Below are positions 18,976 to 29,682 of a stretch of 64,000 nucleotides of DNA, one piece after another (positions within the stretch are counted from its first letter, which is position 1; every line of letters starts with the position of its first letter). Origin of the DNA: Myrica gale (taxonomy: Eukaryota; Streptophyta; Magnoliopsida; Fagales; Myricaceae); assembly GCA_963930655.1 (NCBI GenBank), contig OZ005621.1, positions 13,007,001-13,071,000 of the forward strand. The letters are read 5' to 3'. The notes under the pieces were generated by a model, which was not told the origin of the DNA, did no database searches, and was given only the letters and a program-made list of their open reading frames with translations. The position numbers and the translations under genes are program-made.

Positions 18976-19390
18976 AAGTACAATCCAAGTGAACTTGGAA
19001 AAATCATCTACAACAACAAAAAAAGTAAATCATCATCATCCATATGTAATAGCTTTAAACATTTAGAAGTAAGAACGTTAGTGGTCTTTTTATGTGATCT
19101 AATTTGTTTACCAAGTTGACAAGTTCCACATACTCTCTGTCAACAACCTTTTCTAGTTTAGGAATACCATCAGCTACATTAGGAATGTTTGCTAAGTCAC
19201 AATAATTTATGTAACCAAACCTTTAGTGTCAAATATGAGATAAATCAACTTTAGCTCTATAAAAGGTAAAATGTCCTCTAGGATTAAATCGTAGTAATTA
19301 TCAAATGTGTGTGTGCCACTAAAAATAGATTTTCCCTTTGGATTAATCATAGAACATTTGTTTTTAGTAAAGTTTACATTAAACCTGGAA

Positions 19391-19690
19391 TCATATATTT
19401 GAGTAATAACTAAGGAGATTAGATTTTAGTCCTTCAACATAAAGCACATCATCAAAACTCAAACTACCAGGAAGAGATATAGATCCTTTACCAACAATCT
19501 CATATTTACTTCCATCATCGAAAGTTACAACTCCACCTTTGATGTCATTCTGAGTTGTAAACAAACTTTTATCTCCGCACATATGTTTGGAGCAACTGTT
19601 GTCAAAGTACCAATTGAAATTGTTCTTTGCCTTCAAGGCAGTATGTGCTACAAAACAGGAGTTAGTTTCTTTCCTTCTCCAATTCAACTT
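19391..19690 (-). pseudogene. Copia retropepsin fragment
   Basis: Minus strand WYFDNSCSKHMCGDKSLF, GGVVTFDDGSKYEIVGKG, then FDDVLYVEGLKSNLLS. Copia proteases read WYLDSGCSRHMTGD and later VLLVDGLKHNLLSISQ. The catalytic DSG is DNS here, so the active site is lost. Confidence 0.9.
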
Positions 19691-19831
19691 TTGATTAATA
19701 AGCTAAATTTGTTGAGATAAAATACTTACTTGTGTCATCAATTTGGAAAACTTTGAATTACTAGAAATAAGAGGATTAGAAGTAACTACCTGATTTACCT
19801 CATTCAAACCTGCAGGTATAGAACGATTCTT

Positions 19832-20500
19832 TTGAATGGCCGGTACAAACACAACTTGCCTAAAGAAGTAGGGGTTCATGAATTGTTCTTAAACCACAAT
19901 CCTCTTTTATCACCATCCGAATGTCCAATGCTCAACATCTTTTCGAGTTTGCTGGTTCCACTTGACAAATTCAGCTGTACATTTGCTTGGTCTAGCTCCT
20001 TTGTTAATTTTGCAATACAGTCTTCAAGAGAGGCAATCATATCAATAAACCCTTGAACCGTAGAATTTTTTTCTAGTAATTTCTTAGCTAACACATCTCT
20101 CTCTTTTTCAACAAGATCGATTTTCTTAAGAGTCATACAATTCTTCTTATTTACTTTAATACACTCTTCAAACAACTCTTGGTAGGCTTCCTTTAAACAT
20201 TCAAGTTCATTTGCATCTTTAGCAATAGTTTCTTTTGCATAATCAAAATCAGCAAACTCATTAGTCTAACTAAAGTTGTAAATGCAACTAGGTTTACCTT
20301 ATGATTGTTAGAGTCGTCATGGCCTGAGGAGATTGACTTTGAATCAAAATCTGAGAAAGATCTCTTCATAGCATTCTTTCCCTTCGATTTCAAAAGGGTG
20401 GGACATTCAGCCTTAAAATGCCCAAATTCTTTTGCACCCGTGACATTGTAGTCCTTGCTCAAACTTCTTTCTGAACTCTTTTCTCTAGTTTATCCTTCTT
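19832..20500 (-). pseudogene. Copia gag, C-terminal part with degenerate zinc knuckle
   Basis: Near 20450 the frame reads AKEFGHFKAECPTL, a CCHC knuckle remnant (the normal form is CxxCGxxGHFxxxC) in which leading cysteines are lost. It is followed by a Lys/Ser-rich stretch and, at 20175-19876, a coiled-coil region VEKERDVLAKKLLEKNSTVQ ending SSGTSKLEKMLSIG, a signature of SIRE-type gag. Stops and frame changes occur near 20270. Confidence 0.8.
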
Positions 20501-20505
20501 GTCAT

Positions 20506-21716
20506 TGTTAGATGTATGCCCTCAAAACCAATCATTTTGAAGATTTATGAGATAATTATTATTATTGTTGAGTAATCATTTGTATATTATTTTGGGTACA
20601 TGTAATGACATAAGATGTCATATTGTTAAGCAACATTGCAGAAAAGTGAGGCCAATGAATAATGAATCGAAGACGGCGAGTATGACTTTTTAGATCCTTG
20701 TTGAGTCACTTTGTTCTACACCGAGATACATGATAATGTACAAATAGGTCTACAGTCTTTGTGCTTCTATAAGATAGAATGATGAATTCTGTCATTAAAG
20801 TAATACCTTAAAAAAACAAGTGGATACAATGTAAGAGTATATGCACTGAACCGGATCGAATATTAATACCTTCTGAAAACAATGACTGATGTAGATAATG
20901 ATATTCAGCACAATTAGCTCATGTTATCCTTAGACCCGAGAGAGTTATGCATGTTTGCTTCTTGTGTGCTTGTGCTTTTATCGAGTCATTTGGTGATAAT
21001 CTTCGTAGATCAAATGTTCCAGATAAAGTTGGGCTTGCACATATTAAGTGAATTTGTATAATTTCTCAATATAGAATCCACCAGTCTCTTGATGATGTAG
21101 TATATTTATTATGTCTCTATATTATTGGACTAAAAAAATGTTGCTCAACGAGATTTTGTGAAAAGTGTTTTCACGGTTTTTACTTGTGTTATATAGTAGG
21201 TAAATATTTGTGATAATTTTTTGGAACTTTTTTTTGGGAGTCGAACTAGGTACAGTCTGAGAATTAAGATTTATCTGAGCTAGGGAATTTATCGTTGATA
21301 TTATTCCGGTCCTATTTGCTTTTGTTGAATATAGTATGGTGGAAGGATAAAAAAGCGTATAATTGTTACATAAGAGATTTGATAAAAATAATCTCATTAT
21401 CTCGGGGGTCAATTGTGATATGTTAATGGACATGATCATAATTTGTAGAAGCCCATAAATTCATATTACAGAATATAAGACGGGTTTAGTGAAAAAAAGT
21501 TTTTCATGATGATCCTACAACCAAGATTTGAGTTCTGAGCCATCCATTATAAATATCTCAGAAGTTCATTTGAGATAAAAAAAATGAGAATTTTGTTTTC
21601 ACTTGAGATTTTCTCTCTCTACAATCTCTCTCTAATTTTCTCTCAAACATGTGTGCGTGGATCTGAATGATGCAAAATAGTTGGGTTGCTTTCTACTGCG
21701 ATCTTACATTGTAACA
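20506..21716 (+). mobile_element. Solo LTR, copia-like family A (copy 2), nested in copia gag
   Basis: It begins TGTTAGATGTATGCCC and ends TACATTGTAACA, 1211 bp. It is flanked by GTCAT (20501-20505) and CTCAT (21717-21721), a 5-bp duplication with one later change. It splits the gag of the SIRE-like element, which is on the opposite strand. Similar along its length to 14871-16174. Confidence 0.88.
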
Positions 21717-21721
21717 CTCAT

Positions 21722-22440
21722 CATTTTTCTAGTTTGGTCTACTAAAGAGTTTAGAGTTCAATTTTTCGTTTTTCTAGTTTCTGCTATTCGTAAACCGAAA
21801 TGTTTGTCTGAACTTTTTGACGAATAATGTCATGTCATCTTCACCAAACAACTCGTTGTCTGAATCTGAATTCTGAATCCATTACATTCAGTGTAATGAA
21901 TTTTCCTTTTCTAGGTGTAGGAAATGTTAGTTCATACGTTTGAAGAGAACCGACCAACTAACTCATCAAGCTTTATAGAATTCAAATCTTTATTTTCTTT
22001 GGGTCTAAATCTTTCAGGCAATGATCTTAGAATCTCTCGGACCTCTTTTGAATCAGGGATTCTTTCACCCAGGCTCAAGCTTGAATTCACTATGCTTGTG
22101 AGTTTTCTGTAGAAATCATCGAAACACTCACATTCCTTCATTTTCAGTTCTTTAAAACCTTGAAATATTCATCTACAACTTAGAATCTCGAACAACTTTT
22201 GTTCCTTCATGGATCAACTTCAAAGTAACTCAAGCTTCTTTCGAAACTTCATAATTTGAAATTCCCATGAATTATTTAGGGGACACACTCAAAAAGGTTG
22301 CATTTATCCCTATGTTGTTCCAATTAGTTGTCTCCCTTTTCGTAGTTGATCATTGACTAGGCTCCTTATCAATGACTTGCTCATTGATAGCAATAGTCAG
22401 CCTTTTCCAACCATCACAAACTACTTCTCAAATTCTTTTG
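21722..22440 (-). pseudogene. Copia gag, N-terminal UBN2-like part
   Basis: Minus strand 22141-21932 reads CFDDFYRKLTSIVNSSLSLG, then IPDSKEVREILRSLPERFRP, the hallmark of plant copia gag (FDEFY..LNDIVNSxFNLGE..ILRSLPERF). Around 21890-21780 comes DNELFGEDDMTLFVKKFRQT, the usual acidic-to-basic transition before the knuckle. The frame is broken in several places. Confidence 0.88.
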
Positions 22441-22532
22441 TCTATTGCATTTTTTAGTATGCAAAATTTGGTGGAACATTAAGAGATTGACTCCTGTCCA
22501 TTTTGAATATTTTGTGTCTAAGGAGTTGAAGT

Positions 22533-22546
22533 CTACTCTGATACCA
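22533..22546 (-). other. Primer-binding site of SIRE-like element
   Basis: Minus strand TGGTATCAGAGTAG is complementary to the 3' end of initiator tRNA-Met, the usual plant primer. It starts two bases after the LTR end. Confidence 0.85.
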
Positions 22547-22548
22547 AT

Positions 22549-23150
22549 TGAACTAGACAGTTTAAGACTCAATACAATACACCAGAACCTTGAGGGGGTG
22601 AATAGGTTCTTTCTGGTACACTTTAGTTCTTACAGAGTAAACTAAGAAACAACAACAGAGAGTCTTGGAGAAGATAATGATGGAGGCTTATACTCTCTAA
22701 AATCAAAGAAACGTTATTCTTGGATATTTTTGGTGTCTTTTGGCAAAATGGGAGGAAAGACTTTTTATATCCTTGGCTACTAAGGTGGTAGGAACAGCTT
22801 TAACACTTGAATCTTTAGGAAGATGGCACAATTACAAACATGAAGTTATATGCCGACTTAAATTTACACCTTTGAAGTTATATGATGATTTTAAGTCATA
22901 TGTTGGTATTTTGAAATATGAACATATATTGGTCCTTAATAATCTATACTCTCATGTATTAAATGTCCCAAACATGTCAAAAATAGCAACTTGCAGGGCT
23001 AAAAGAGAAAAGATATGCATGCATGGATTTGGTCTTTATGTGACATATCAGAATAACTTGTATTATTGGATGTGTTGTTTATTACATTTCTATATAAAAC
23101 TCACGGAGTATGTCCATATATGTGTTCTGGACGTATGGTGAAAATTTCGA
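22549..23150 (-). mobile_element. 5' LTR of SIRE-like element (outer end uncertain)
   Basis: The inner end ...GTTCA precedes the primer-binding site. It contains the AGGTTCTGGTGTATT...CACCCCC-like U5 text typical of SIRE LTRs. No clear TG start was found, so the outer limit near 23150 is a guess. Confidence 0.55.
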
Positions 23151-24480
23151 GAGAAAATAATGAAGGCAAGATGACAAAAAGGGATTTGGGTCCGTGAGGG
23201 GAAAATCTGGAAAAGGGTTGAGAAATGGGCTTAAAAGCCCTAATTTTGACCTGATTCCAAGACTTGAATTTGATATGTATTAATGAGGCCTAATATGTGT
23301 AATAAGGCCCAAGAAAGTATCTGAACGAAGGCCTATTGGGCCCAAGAGAATTCTGAAATTATCTTTGGAAGCTTTAACCTAAGGGTCGGATGGGGTGTCT
23401 TTAGAGACTGGAGTCCCAAGTATTAAATCTAATAGGTTTAACTAAAAACATTGATTGGGCTCAATCTAATGAAAAAGAGTGATTGGGCAGTGAGACCAAA
23501 TTTACTAAATTACAATACGATTGGGTCGCGAAGCCATATCCAATATTTTTAACTAGTTGGACCAAGAAGTCCAATATACAATATGGTTGGCCTGCAAGGC
23601 CCAATCCATGAGAAGAGATCATGTTAAAATAGAAATGGGGTTGAGGCCCAAACTTGTTGAAATAGAGGATTGGGCTGAGAAATTCTATCCATAAGAAAGA
23701 GAGGGGATTGGGCCAAGAGGCCTAACCTAAGAGATCTTTCCAAGGAAGTTAGGTAATAGGCCTTGAAGGCCAAATGAAAAGAAAAGTATTCAAGTACAAA
23801 ACACAAAAGATTGATTTTGAATAAAATAGGAAATATTTCATTGGGTCTTATAATGTTAAGTTTGTGGTTATTGTGTGAAATAGCAAGATTGTATTTGAAA
23901 TGTTATGCATAGAAATTATGTTAAATTCATTCATAGCATGTGCATTGTGAGTGGCAGTACTGTAGTGTATTGTGATAGTCCTATTTATTTGAAACGAGAT
24001 ATTGAGATGTGACGGTATCGATGATGTGGGGTGACATGCAAAAAACACACTGACGGGGTTAGTGGTCTCCCCTAGGCGGGAAGCACTTGTGCTTTACATC
24101 AAATTGTTCCGATGTATGAGTTAGCATGAGACAATCCCAGCGGAAGGAGAAGTGAGACTCAAAACCCTTACTTCGAGGGTCATATAGAGCATGAGTGAGT
24201 GGATATGTCATAGAGAATGCCAGTATGGGAATTGTCGGTTGTGGTTTCAGCATCATATGCATCTTATAACCTACCTTTGATTCCCTGTTTCCTTGATGTT
24301 GGGAATTCATGTCTTTATATTTTCTATTTCTTATGTACTTGCCATGACATACCCTTCCCCTACCGTACTAAGTCCTTAAGACTCACCCCTGTTACTTTTC
24401 TTGTGCATGTTCTTGTACTTGTATATCAGCAAAGGGGGTCAGACCTCCAATAACTCAAGCAAGCTTTGTGAAATGCATAC
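23150..24480 (+). mobile_element. Probable gypsy LTR fragment, rich in TTGGGCC words
   Basis: No open coding. The right part (24050-24480), with CTTAAGACTCACCCCTGTTA and CTTGTGCATGTTCTTGTACT, has the style of the R/U5 of plant gypsy LTRs. The left part holds a series of small dyads such as TTGGACCAAGAAGTCCAATA (23551-23570) and TTGGCCTGCAAGGCCCAATC. Ends not defined. Confidence 0.4.
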
Positions 24481-24741
24481 TACTCCATTCCATAGATTCG
24501 AAAGTAATAAATAATACACAATGTTCATGACACACTACCCCACTAACTAGATACGTGAAACATGACATCAATAACGTGTAAATAAACTACCCACTACACA
24601 TAATGCAAATAACTGACACGTAATGTAAATAACTGAAACATAATAAATGATGTTGCCCATTACTTTATCTACCCCCAATATCTAATAGGTACGACCCCTT
24701 TGAATTAGTCCACTCGGTGACTCCAGCTCACACCCATGACA
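24480..24741 (-). mobile_element. 3' LTR of gypsy element (inner part certain)
   Basis: The first 128 bp (24741 back to 24614) match the stub at 28120-27993 closely. It contains a short duplication of TAATG(T/C)AAATAACTGA. The far end is not located. Confidence 0.7.
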
Positions 24742-24910
24742 ATGCCCCACCCTTAAAGAACCTAGCCCAAAAGGTTCGGAAACTTTTTTCTGAGCTCGTC
24801 AAGCTCCACCCTAGTTGAATTCGCTTCATCCATTCCCGACCAGTGAACCAAGACAGTTGTAACAGCCCGATTTCCCTTCTTTCCATTTTCCGATCCAAAA
24901 TGTTAATGGG

Positions 24911-25336
24911 CTAAGCTTGAAGCGCTCCTAAAGGCGAAATTGGGGGAATGGTTTGTTGAGGCACCTGAGCAGCACAAATGCGTTTCTTGAGACAAGAAAC
25001 ATGGAAGGTTGGGTGAATATGAGCTGTTTGGGGAAGATCAAGCTTGTATGCAACTTTGCCAATGCGAGCAATAATTTGAAAAGGGCCATAGTATCGAGGG
25101 GCCAATTTATGGTGTCGACGAACTCGCATGGATAGTTGACAATAAGGTTTCAGCCGCAAGAACACCCAATCTCCAATTTCCAATTGCTTCTCTCGCCTTC
25201 CCATATCAGCAAATTTATTCATTCGGTCTTGCGCCTCTTTGAGATTGTCTTTCAGCATGGACAAAATGTGGGCTCGGCTTCGAAGCTCCTTTTCGACATC
25301 TAGGACCTGAGTTATTCCTTGGAGGTAAGAAACCAA
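24911..25336 (-). pseudogene. Gypsy integrase C-terminal domain
   Basis: A 141-codon uninterrupted stretch contains [40 protein letters not shown] and [14 protein letters not shown]. These are the GD.V.LKL.PY, KL.PRYYGPF.I and HPVFHVS.LK motifs of gypsy integrase C-termini. It is the best preserved part of this element, but upstream joins are broken. Its end lies just before the polypurine tract. Confidence 0.9.
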
Positions 25337-25545
25337 TTGGGGAGGAGGATAGCCATAAATGGCTTCAAATGGAGTGAGTTTAGTGGACTCATGCGAGGAG
25401 GTGTTGTACCACCACTCAGCAAGAGGACTCCACTTTACCTAGTTCTTCGGACTATCACCAGTGAAGCAACGCAGATAATGCTCCAAACTTTTATTAACAA
25501 TTTCATTTTGGTTGTCAGTCTATGGGTGGTAGGCCGAGCTATGCT

Positions 25546-25887
25546 TCAACTGTATACCCTACAATTTGAAAAGTTCCTTCCAAAAAAATGGCTAGTAAAA
25601 ACAGAGTCCCTATCACTCACAATAGACCGAGGCAGACCTTGAAGCTTAAATACATGATGCATGAGAAGCTGAGCAATCTTTTGCGCTGTGTATGGGTGAA
25701 CCACTAGAATAAAATGAGCATATTTCGAAAGACAATCCAACACCACAAAAATCACACTATAACATTGGGAAAGTGGAAGTCCCTCAATGAAATCCATGCT
25801 GAGATCAGTCCATACCTGAGCTGGAATTGGGAGAGGCTGCAATAATCTTGTCGGGTGCAAATTCTCCACTTTTTGTCGCCGGCACAC
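25546..25887 (-). pseudogene. Gypsy integrase catalytic core, partial
   Basis: LPIPAQVWTDLSMDFIEGLP, FVVLDCLSKYAHFI and GLPRSIVSDRDSVFTSHFFG give the DDE-type integrase core with both Asp residues (DFIEGLP, SDRD) visible. The third acidic residue (normally ...TDGQTE) is lost at the frame break near 25546, with related coding resuming near 25540-25340. Confidence 0.9.
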
Positions 25888-25952
25888 ATCACACTCTCTG
25901 ATATGCCTTCGGACATCTGTCCTAAGCCCAGGCCAGTAGAAATCTCGCCTTA

Positions 25953-26279
25953 CTAGATTAAAATTTTATGATATCTAGAGTGACCACCTAACGGGTTGTC
26001 ATGTAGGTGCTGGAGAACCCTGCTCTGGAGCCCTTTAAAGTTTCCCAAATGCACTCTTCCCTTGTAGTAAATGATGTCATCCTGAACTTTATACTGAGAA
26101 TCAGCAAGCTGTCCATTGAGAACCTGAGATAACAGCTCTCGAAACTGAGGATCAGTAAGGTAATACTCTCGTAATTTTGCTACCCAATTAGTAACAGTAG
26201 TGGAAATAGCTGCATAACTCATGGAATTGTCCTTTTCTGATTCTGCAAACTGAACTTTGGAGAGAGCGTATGCGGCCAA
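25953..26279 (-). pseudogene. Gypsy RNase H tail and H2C2 zinc-binding domain
   Basis: MAAYALSKVQFAES follows from a DALSR-type RNase H end, then VLQHLHDNPLGGHSRYHKIL, the HHCC integrase zinc-binding start. The Cys pair lies beyond the frame break (CRRQK near 25885). Confidence 0.85.
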
Positions 26280-26341
26280 GTTTCGCGGCCAACCTTGTCT
26301 TCAACAACCATGTCGTATACCATTAGTTTAGATGCCCATTT

Positions 26342-27577
26342 CTACTGTATGGGAGTACCTACCCTCATGTCCAGCAAGTATTTGAGGCTTCTTTGATCAA
26401 TTTTCACCTTAAATTGTTGCCCAAGAAGATATGGTCTCCATTTTTTAACCGACATGACTAATGCAAGGAACTCTTTCTCGTAAGTGGACATATGGAGATT
26501 TTTCCCTTTTAGAGCTTGACCTAGGAAAGCAATTGGTCGGTTTTCCCGCATGAGGACAGTGCCAATACCATGCCCAGAAGCATCACATTCCACTACAAAG
26601 GTTTTGGTGAAGTCGGGAAGGGTTAGAATAGGTGGTTGAGTCATGACTAGTTTTAGGTTTTGGAAAGCTTGTTTGGTAGTGTCTATCCAATTGAATGAGT
26701 CATTTTTTAACATGGCAGTTATGGGTGCAGCAATGACCCCATACCCCTTAATGAATAGCCTATAATAACCTGTCAAACCTAAGAACCCTCTCAAAGATTT
26801 TAAAGAATCAGGTAGAGGCCAATTCATCATTGTTGTAATTTTTGACGGGTCAGCTCTTACACCTTTTTGGGAGATGAGGTGACCGAGAAGTCTACCTCAC
26901 TAACCCCAAACTTACATTTGCTGGCTTTGGCATACAATTGTTTGTTTCGAAGGATGGACGCTGAGGTCAAGTGTTGAATGTGATCGTCCCACTTTTGCTA
27001 TATATAAGGATGCCATAGAAAAATACTAAGATGAACTTTCTTAAATATGGCTTAAAGTTGTGATTCATCAAGCTTTGAAAAGTGGACAGTGCATTAGTGA
27101 GGCCGAAAGGCATCACTAAGAACTCCTAGTGACCCTCGTGAGTCCTAAAGGCTGTTTTAGGAATGTCTGAAGGATTAACGCGAATCTGGTGGTAACCAGA
27201 TCACAAATCAAATTTGGAAAAAAAATAGAGGCACCATGGAGTTCATCCAAAAGTTCCTCTATGACGGGTATGAGAAATTTATCTTAAATGGTATGTTGGT
27301 TTAGGGCTCTATAATTCACACATAGTCTTCAACTCCCATCAGTCTTACGAACTAAAAGTACTGGAGAAGAAAAAGGACTTTGGCTTGGCCGGATGACCCC
27401 ACTCTCCAACATTTCTTGTACAATTTTTTCAATCTTAGATTTTTGGTAGTAAGGATACCTATATGGTCTAACACAAATAGGTGGGGTACCCTCCTTAACA
27501 GGGATATGGTGATTATGTTCTCTAGGAGGTGGCAAGCCAATTGTAGTATCAAATATGTCTTTGAACTCTTGTATTAG
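26342..27577 (-). pseudogene. Gypsy reverse transcriptase and RNase H
   Basis: RT starts near 27535 (CVRPYRYPYYQKSKIEKIVQ, then VIRPSQSPFSSPVLLVRK). The middle (27240-26900) shows FRTHEGH and [11 protein letters not shown] in broken frames, with the polymerase motif as FYGILIYS where functional enzymes have (F/Y)xDDILIYS, so it is dead. The 162-codon piece 26830-26342 gives [20 protein letters not shown] and the RNase H stretch VECDASGHGIGTVLMRENRP, followed by STYEKEFLALVMSVKKWRPY. The RNase H Asp and Glu residues are conserved. Confidence 0.92.
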
Positions 27578-27579
27578 AG

Positions 27580-27990
27580 GTTGGACAGAATCAGAAATGC
27601 AACAGGTGGGATTGGAGTTAGGTGTACCAAGAATTTGGAGGATAATGCCATTTTTGGTGGTTCGAGTAGCTTTAGCAAAGGTCTTGTCCCCATCTACAGA
27701 TACCCCAGTGGGACTTACTAACCTGCTTAATAAAATAGGTTTGGTGTGCCATGTGAATGGACATAGTTAGCTGAGAAAAATCCTACAGAATTGGTCCTAA
27801 AGTTCTAAGCTAATTTACCCCAAGAACAATGTCACAACCCCTTAAGGATAATAGGTAAAAAGAAGTTTGGAAGTGATTACCTCTGATGGTAAAGGGAACC
27901 TCCTTACAGTAACCAAGGCAAGGGATTGTAAGTCACACTTTTAACCCCCTTTGTGCAACTGCTCAAATACTTCTCTTGGATTTTAGCCAT
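27580..27990 (-). pseudogene. End of gypsy protease and linker
   Basis: Minus strand near 27870-27800 reads LSLRGCDIVLGVN, matching the C-terminal protease motif (G.D.VLG..WL). Stops follow. The N-terminal protease and gag are missing, replaced by the LTR stub at 27993. Confidence 0.7.
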
Positions 27991-27992
27991 AC

Positions 27993-28120
27993 TGACACTT
28001 AATGTAAATAACTGAAACATAATAAATGATGTTCCCCGTTACTTTATCTACCCCCAGTATCTAACAGGTACAACCCCTTTGAATTAGTCCACTCGGTGAC
28101 TCCAGCTCACGCCCATGACA
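27993..28120 (-). mobile_element. Truncated 5' LTR of gypsy element
   Basis: It carries only the first 128 bp of the LTR, starting TGTCATGGGCGTGAGC at 28120, fused directly to pol. It aligns with 24741-24614 by eye at high identity. Confidence 0.85.
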
Positions 28121-29280
28121 CCCTCTGAGGCATGATGGGATGGGTCTATCACCCTCCACCCTATAGGGGAGGTGAGCACGTCACCCTCCTCTCCCCCGAT
28201 CCCCCTCCTCTAGATCCCGTAGACAGTGCCGACGGGGAAGGGTTTGGCAGTAGTGGGGGCACACCCACCCCCACCACCCTGACGGGTTTTTGAATTTTTT
28301 TTCCTTATATTTTTTTTTCAATTTATGTGTTTTAATTGTCTCATTTTGATAAATTTTTAATGAGTGTTTGTTTTCCATTTCAGGGTTTTATTTTTTTAAT
28401 TTTACATTTTATATTTTTATGCTGACATGGCATTAATATATGTGTGGCTTGACTGGATGTTTAATTGTGACATGTGTCGTTATCTAATTAGCTATAAGGA
28501 TTGCTGGTTTTCACTGAGAGGAGTTTACGTCTCTGTACATAATTTCGTGTTAACGTCGACAAACCTAAATTGTCTCAGAAATAAAGTGCATGATGTGAAT
28601 CTTTTCTCACCCTTAGATCACTATATATACAAGTGGCAGCCTCCTACTTTAAAATGAGAGGAAACATGAAGCTTTCTAATGGGAGGTGAACCGCGAGATT
28701 AGCCGCTCCCGTCAATATTGTGTTTTTCTAGTTCTAGGAACAAGAAACATTACTAATTAGTGAACCGAAACCTTACTAATTAGTAAACCGAGATCAAATG
28801 AGTAGCCAACCAAGTTCCATGTAAACGTGAGTTCTTGTATGACAAAGTTGAAATTTTGACTCTGGCTATAAAGTGTTTGGATCGAGAGAATTGGATTATT
28901 AATGCAAATTATTGTACAATCCCAGCCCCTCACATTTCCAAACTTTTTGTTCTCACAGCTTGCACCCGAAAGGAATCATTTCAACCACTATTTCACCTCA
29001 TTGTCTCGTGGGGGGGAGACGTGGTAATCTCCCACCCACAAACAAGCCATGTGCCTGTCAAAAAGGAAAATGAATGAAATTAGGAGACTCACGCACACCA
29101 TACACAATTGCACGGAAACTTAAAAACACAAGGGCAAAAGACAGAGCGAGGCCAAGAGAGAGGGAGAGGAGAAAGATGAAGGAAAAGCAAAGGAAGAGAC
29201 GGAATGAGAGAGAGTTTGGTACTCAATCGAGGTAAATCCTCTCTTAGCTTAGAAATTTTAATTGGAGTTAATCTTTAATT
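28121..29280. other. Non-coding: GC-rich patch, then AT-rich sequence
   Basis: 28121-28290 is GC-rich (CACCCCCACCACC and similar) and grades into poly-T-rich sequence. There is a direct duplication of TTACTAATTAGT(G/A)AACCGA at 28752-28791. A purine-rich GAGAGAG stretch spans 29140-29215. No gene recognised. Confidence 0.5.
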
Positions 29281-29284
29281 AAAT

Positions 29285-29495
29285 TGAGTGAACAAGGAAT
29301 CGAAAAGCCATACTCCCCATCTTTTGATTCATTAATCATCGGCATGATTTTTCTACAATTTCACTTACCAATGTAACTGTGTAACATCTCATGTCACAAC
29401 ATTATACCCAATAAGTAATAAATACATGCGAAGATAAAATAAATATTTATCTCATAATTATTCTAATAACTGGTTTTGAGGGAATATTTCCAACA
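29285..29495 (-). mobile_element. LTR fragment, copia-like family A (copy 3)
   Basis: On the minus strand it starts TGTTGGAAATATTCCC at 29495 and follows the 5' 210 bp of the solo LTRs at 14871 and 20506 (GTTGTGACATGAGATGT, then ATGATTAATGAATCAAA). Truncated internally. Confidence 0.75.
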
Positions 29496-29502
29496 ATCCC
29501 TT

Positions 29503-29682
29503 CTATGGGGCTTCGAGTATCTTGCGTTGCGGGCTTATGAAGATGATTAAGGAGCACGCAAATTGTATGCAAGTGCAGGCTATCAAGTTGTCCATGGTGA
29601 TCCCCTATGGATGACTACATGGATTGTAAGGAAACGACCCATTCTTATGATTAAAAAGGTCAAATCTACATCTATAACTTAA
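29503..29682 (+). pseudogene. GNAT acetyltransferase last exon, broken
   Basis: Translation gives FEYLALRAYEDD, a stop (29548-29550), then GARKLYASAGYQVVHGDPLW and MTTWIVRKRPILMIKK. ARKLYASAGYQVV is the C-terminal acetyl-CoA-fold motif of GNAT N-acetyltransferases. The tail resembles plastid-targeted plant GNATs (TTWIGRKRRVLMIK). No frameshift interrupts it, but the TAA replaces the Trp normally seen before GAR. Seven bases upstream lies the end of an LTR fragment, so the rest of the gene is displaced or lost. The C-terminal stop is at 29680-29682. Confidence 0.8.

Larger units (their letters stand above)
18620..23150 (-). mobile_element. SIRE-like Ty1/copia retrotransposon, decayed and interrupted
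   Basis: In minus-strand order: LTR (22549 to about 23150), primer-binding site, gag first half (about 22440-21722), a foreign solo LTR (20506-21716), gag second half with zinc knuckle (20500-19832), protease (19690-19391), integrase (18975-18700), then plastid DNA. RT and RNase H are not found. Gene order protease-integrase-(RT) is that of Ty1/copia, and the gag coiled-coil style is SIRE-like. Confidence 0.85.
24480..28120 (-). mobile_element. Ty3/gypsy element: pol with one LTR and a 5' LTR stub
   Basis: Minus strand: a 128-bp LTR stub (27993-28120), end of protease, RT, RNase H, zinc-binding HHCC, integrase core, integrase C-terminus, polypurine tract (24742-24757) and 3' LTR starting TGTCATGGGTGTGAGC at 24741. 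Gag and most of the 5' LTR are deleted. Domain order RT-RH-INT identifies Ty3/gypsy. Confidence 0.9.

Noticed and set aside
22740..23141. 133-codon plus-strand frame
   Set aside because: It lies over the probable LTR of a minus-strand copia element, shows no domain and has an AT-biased composition.
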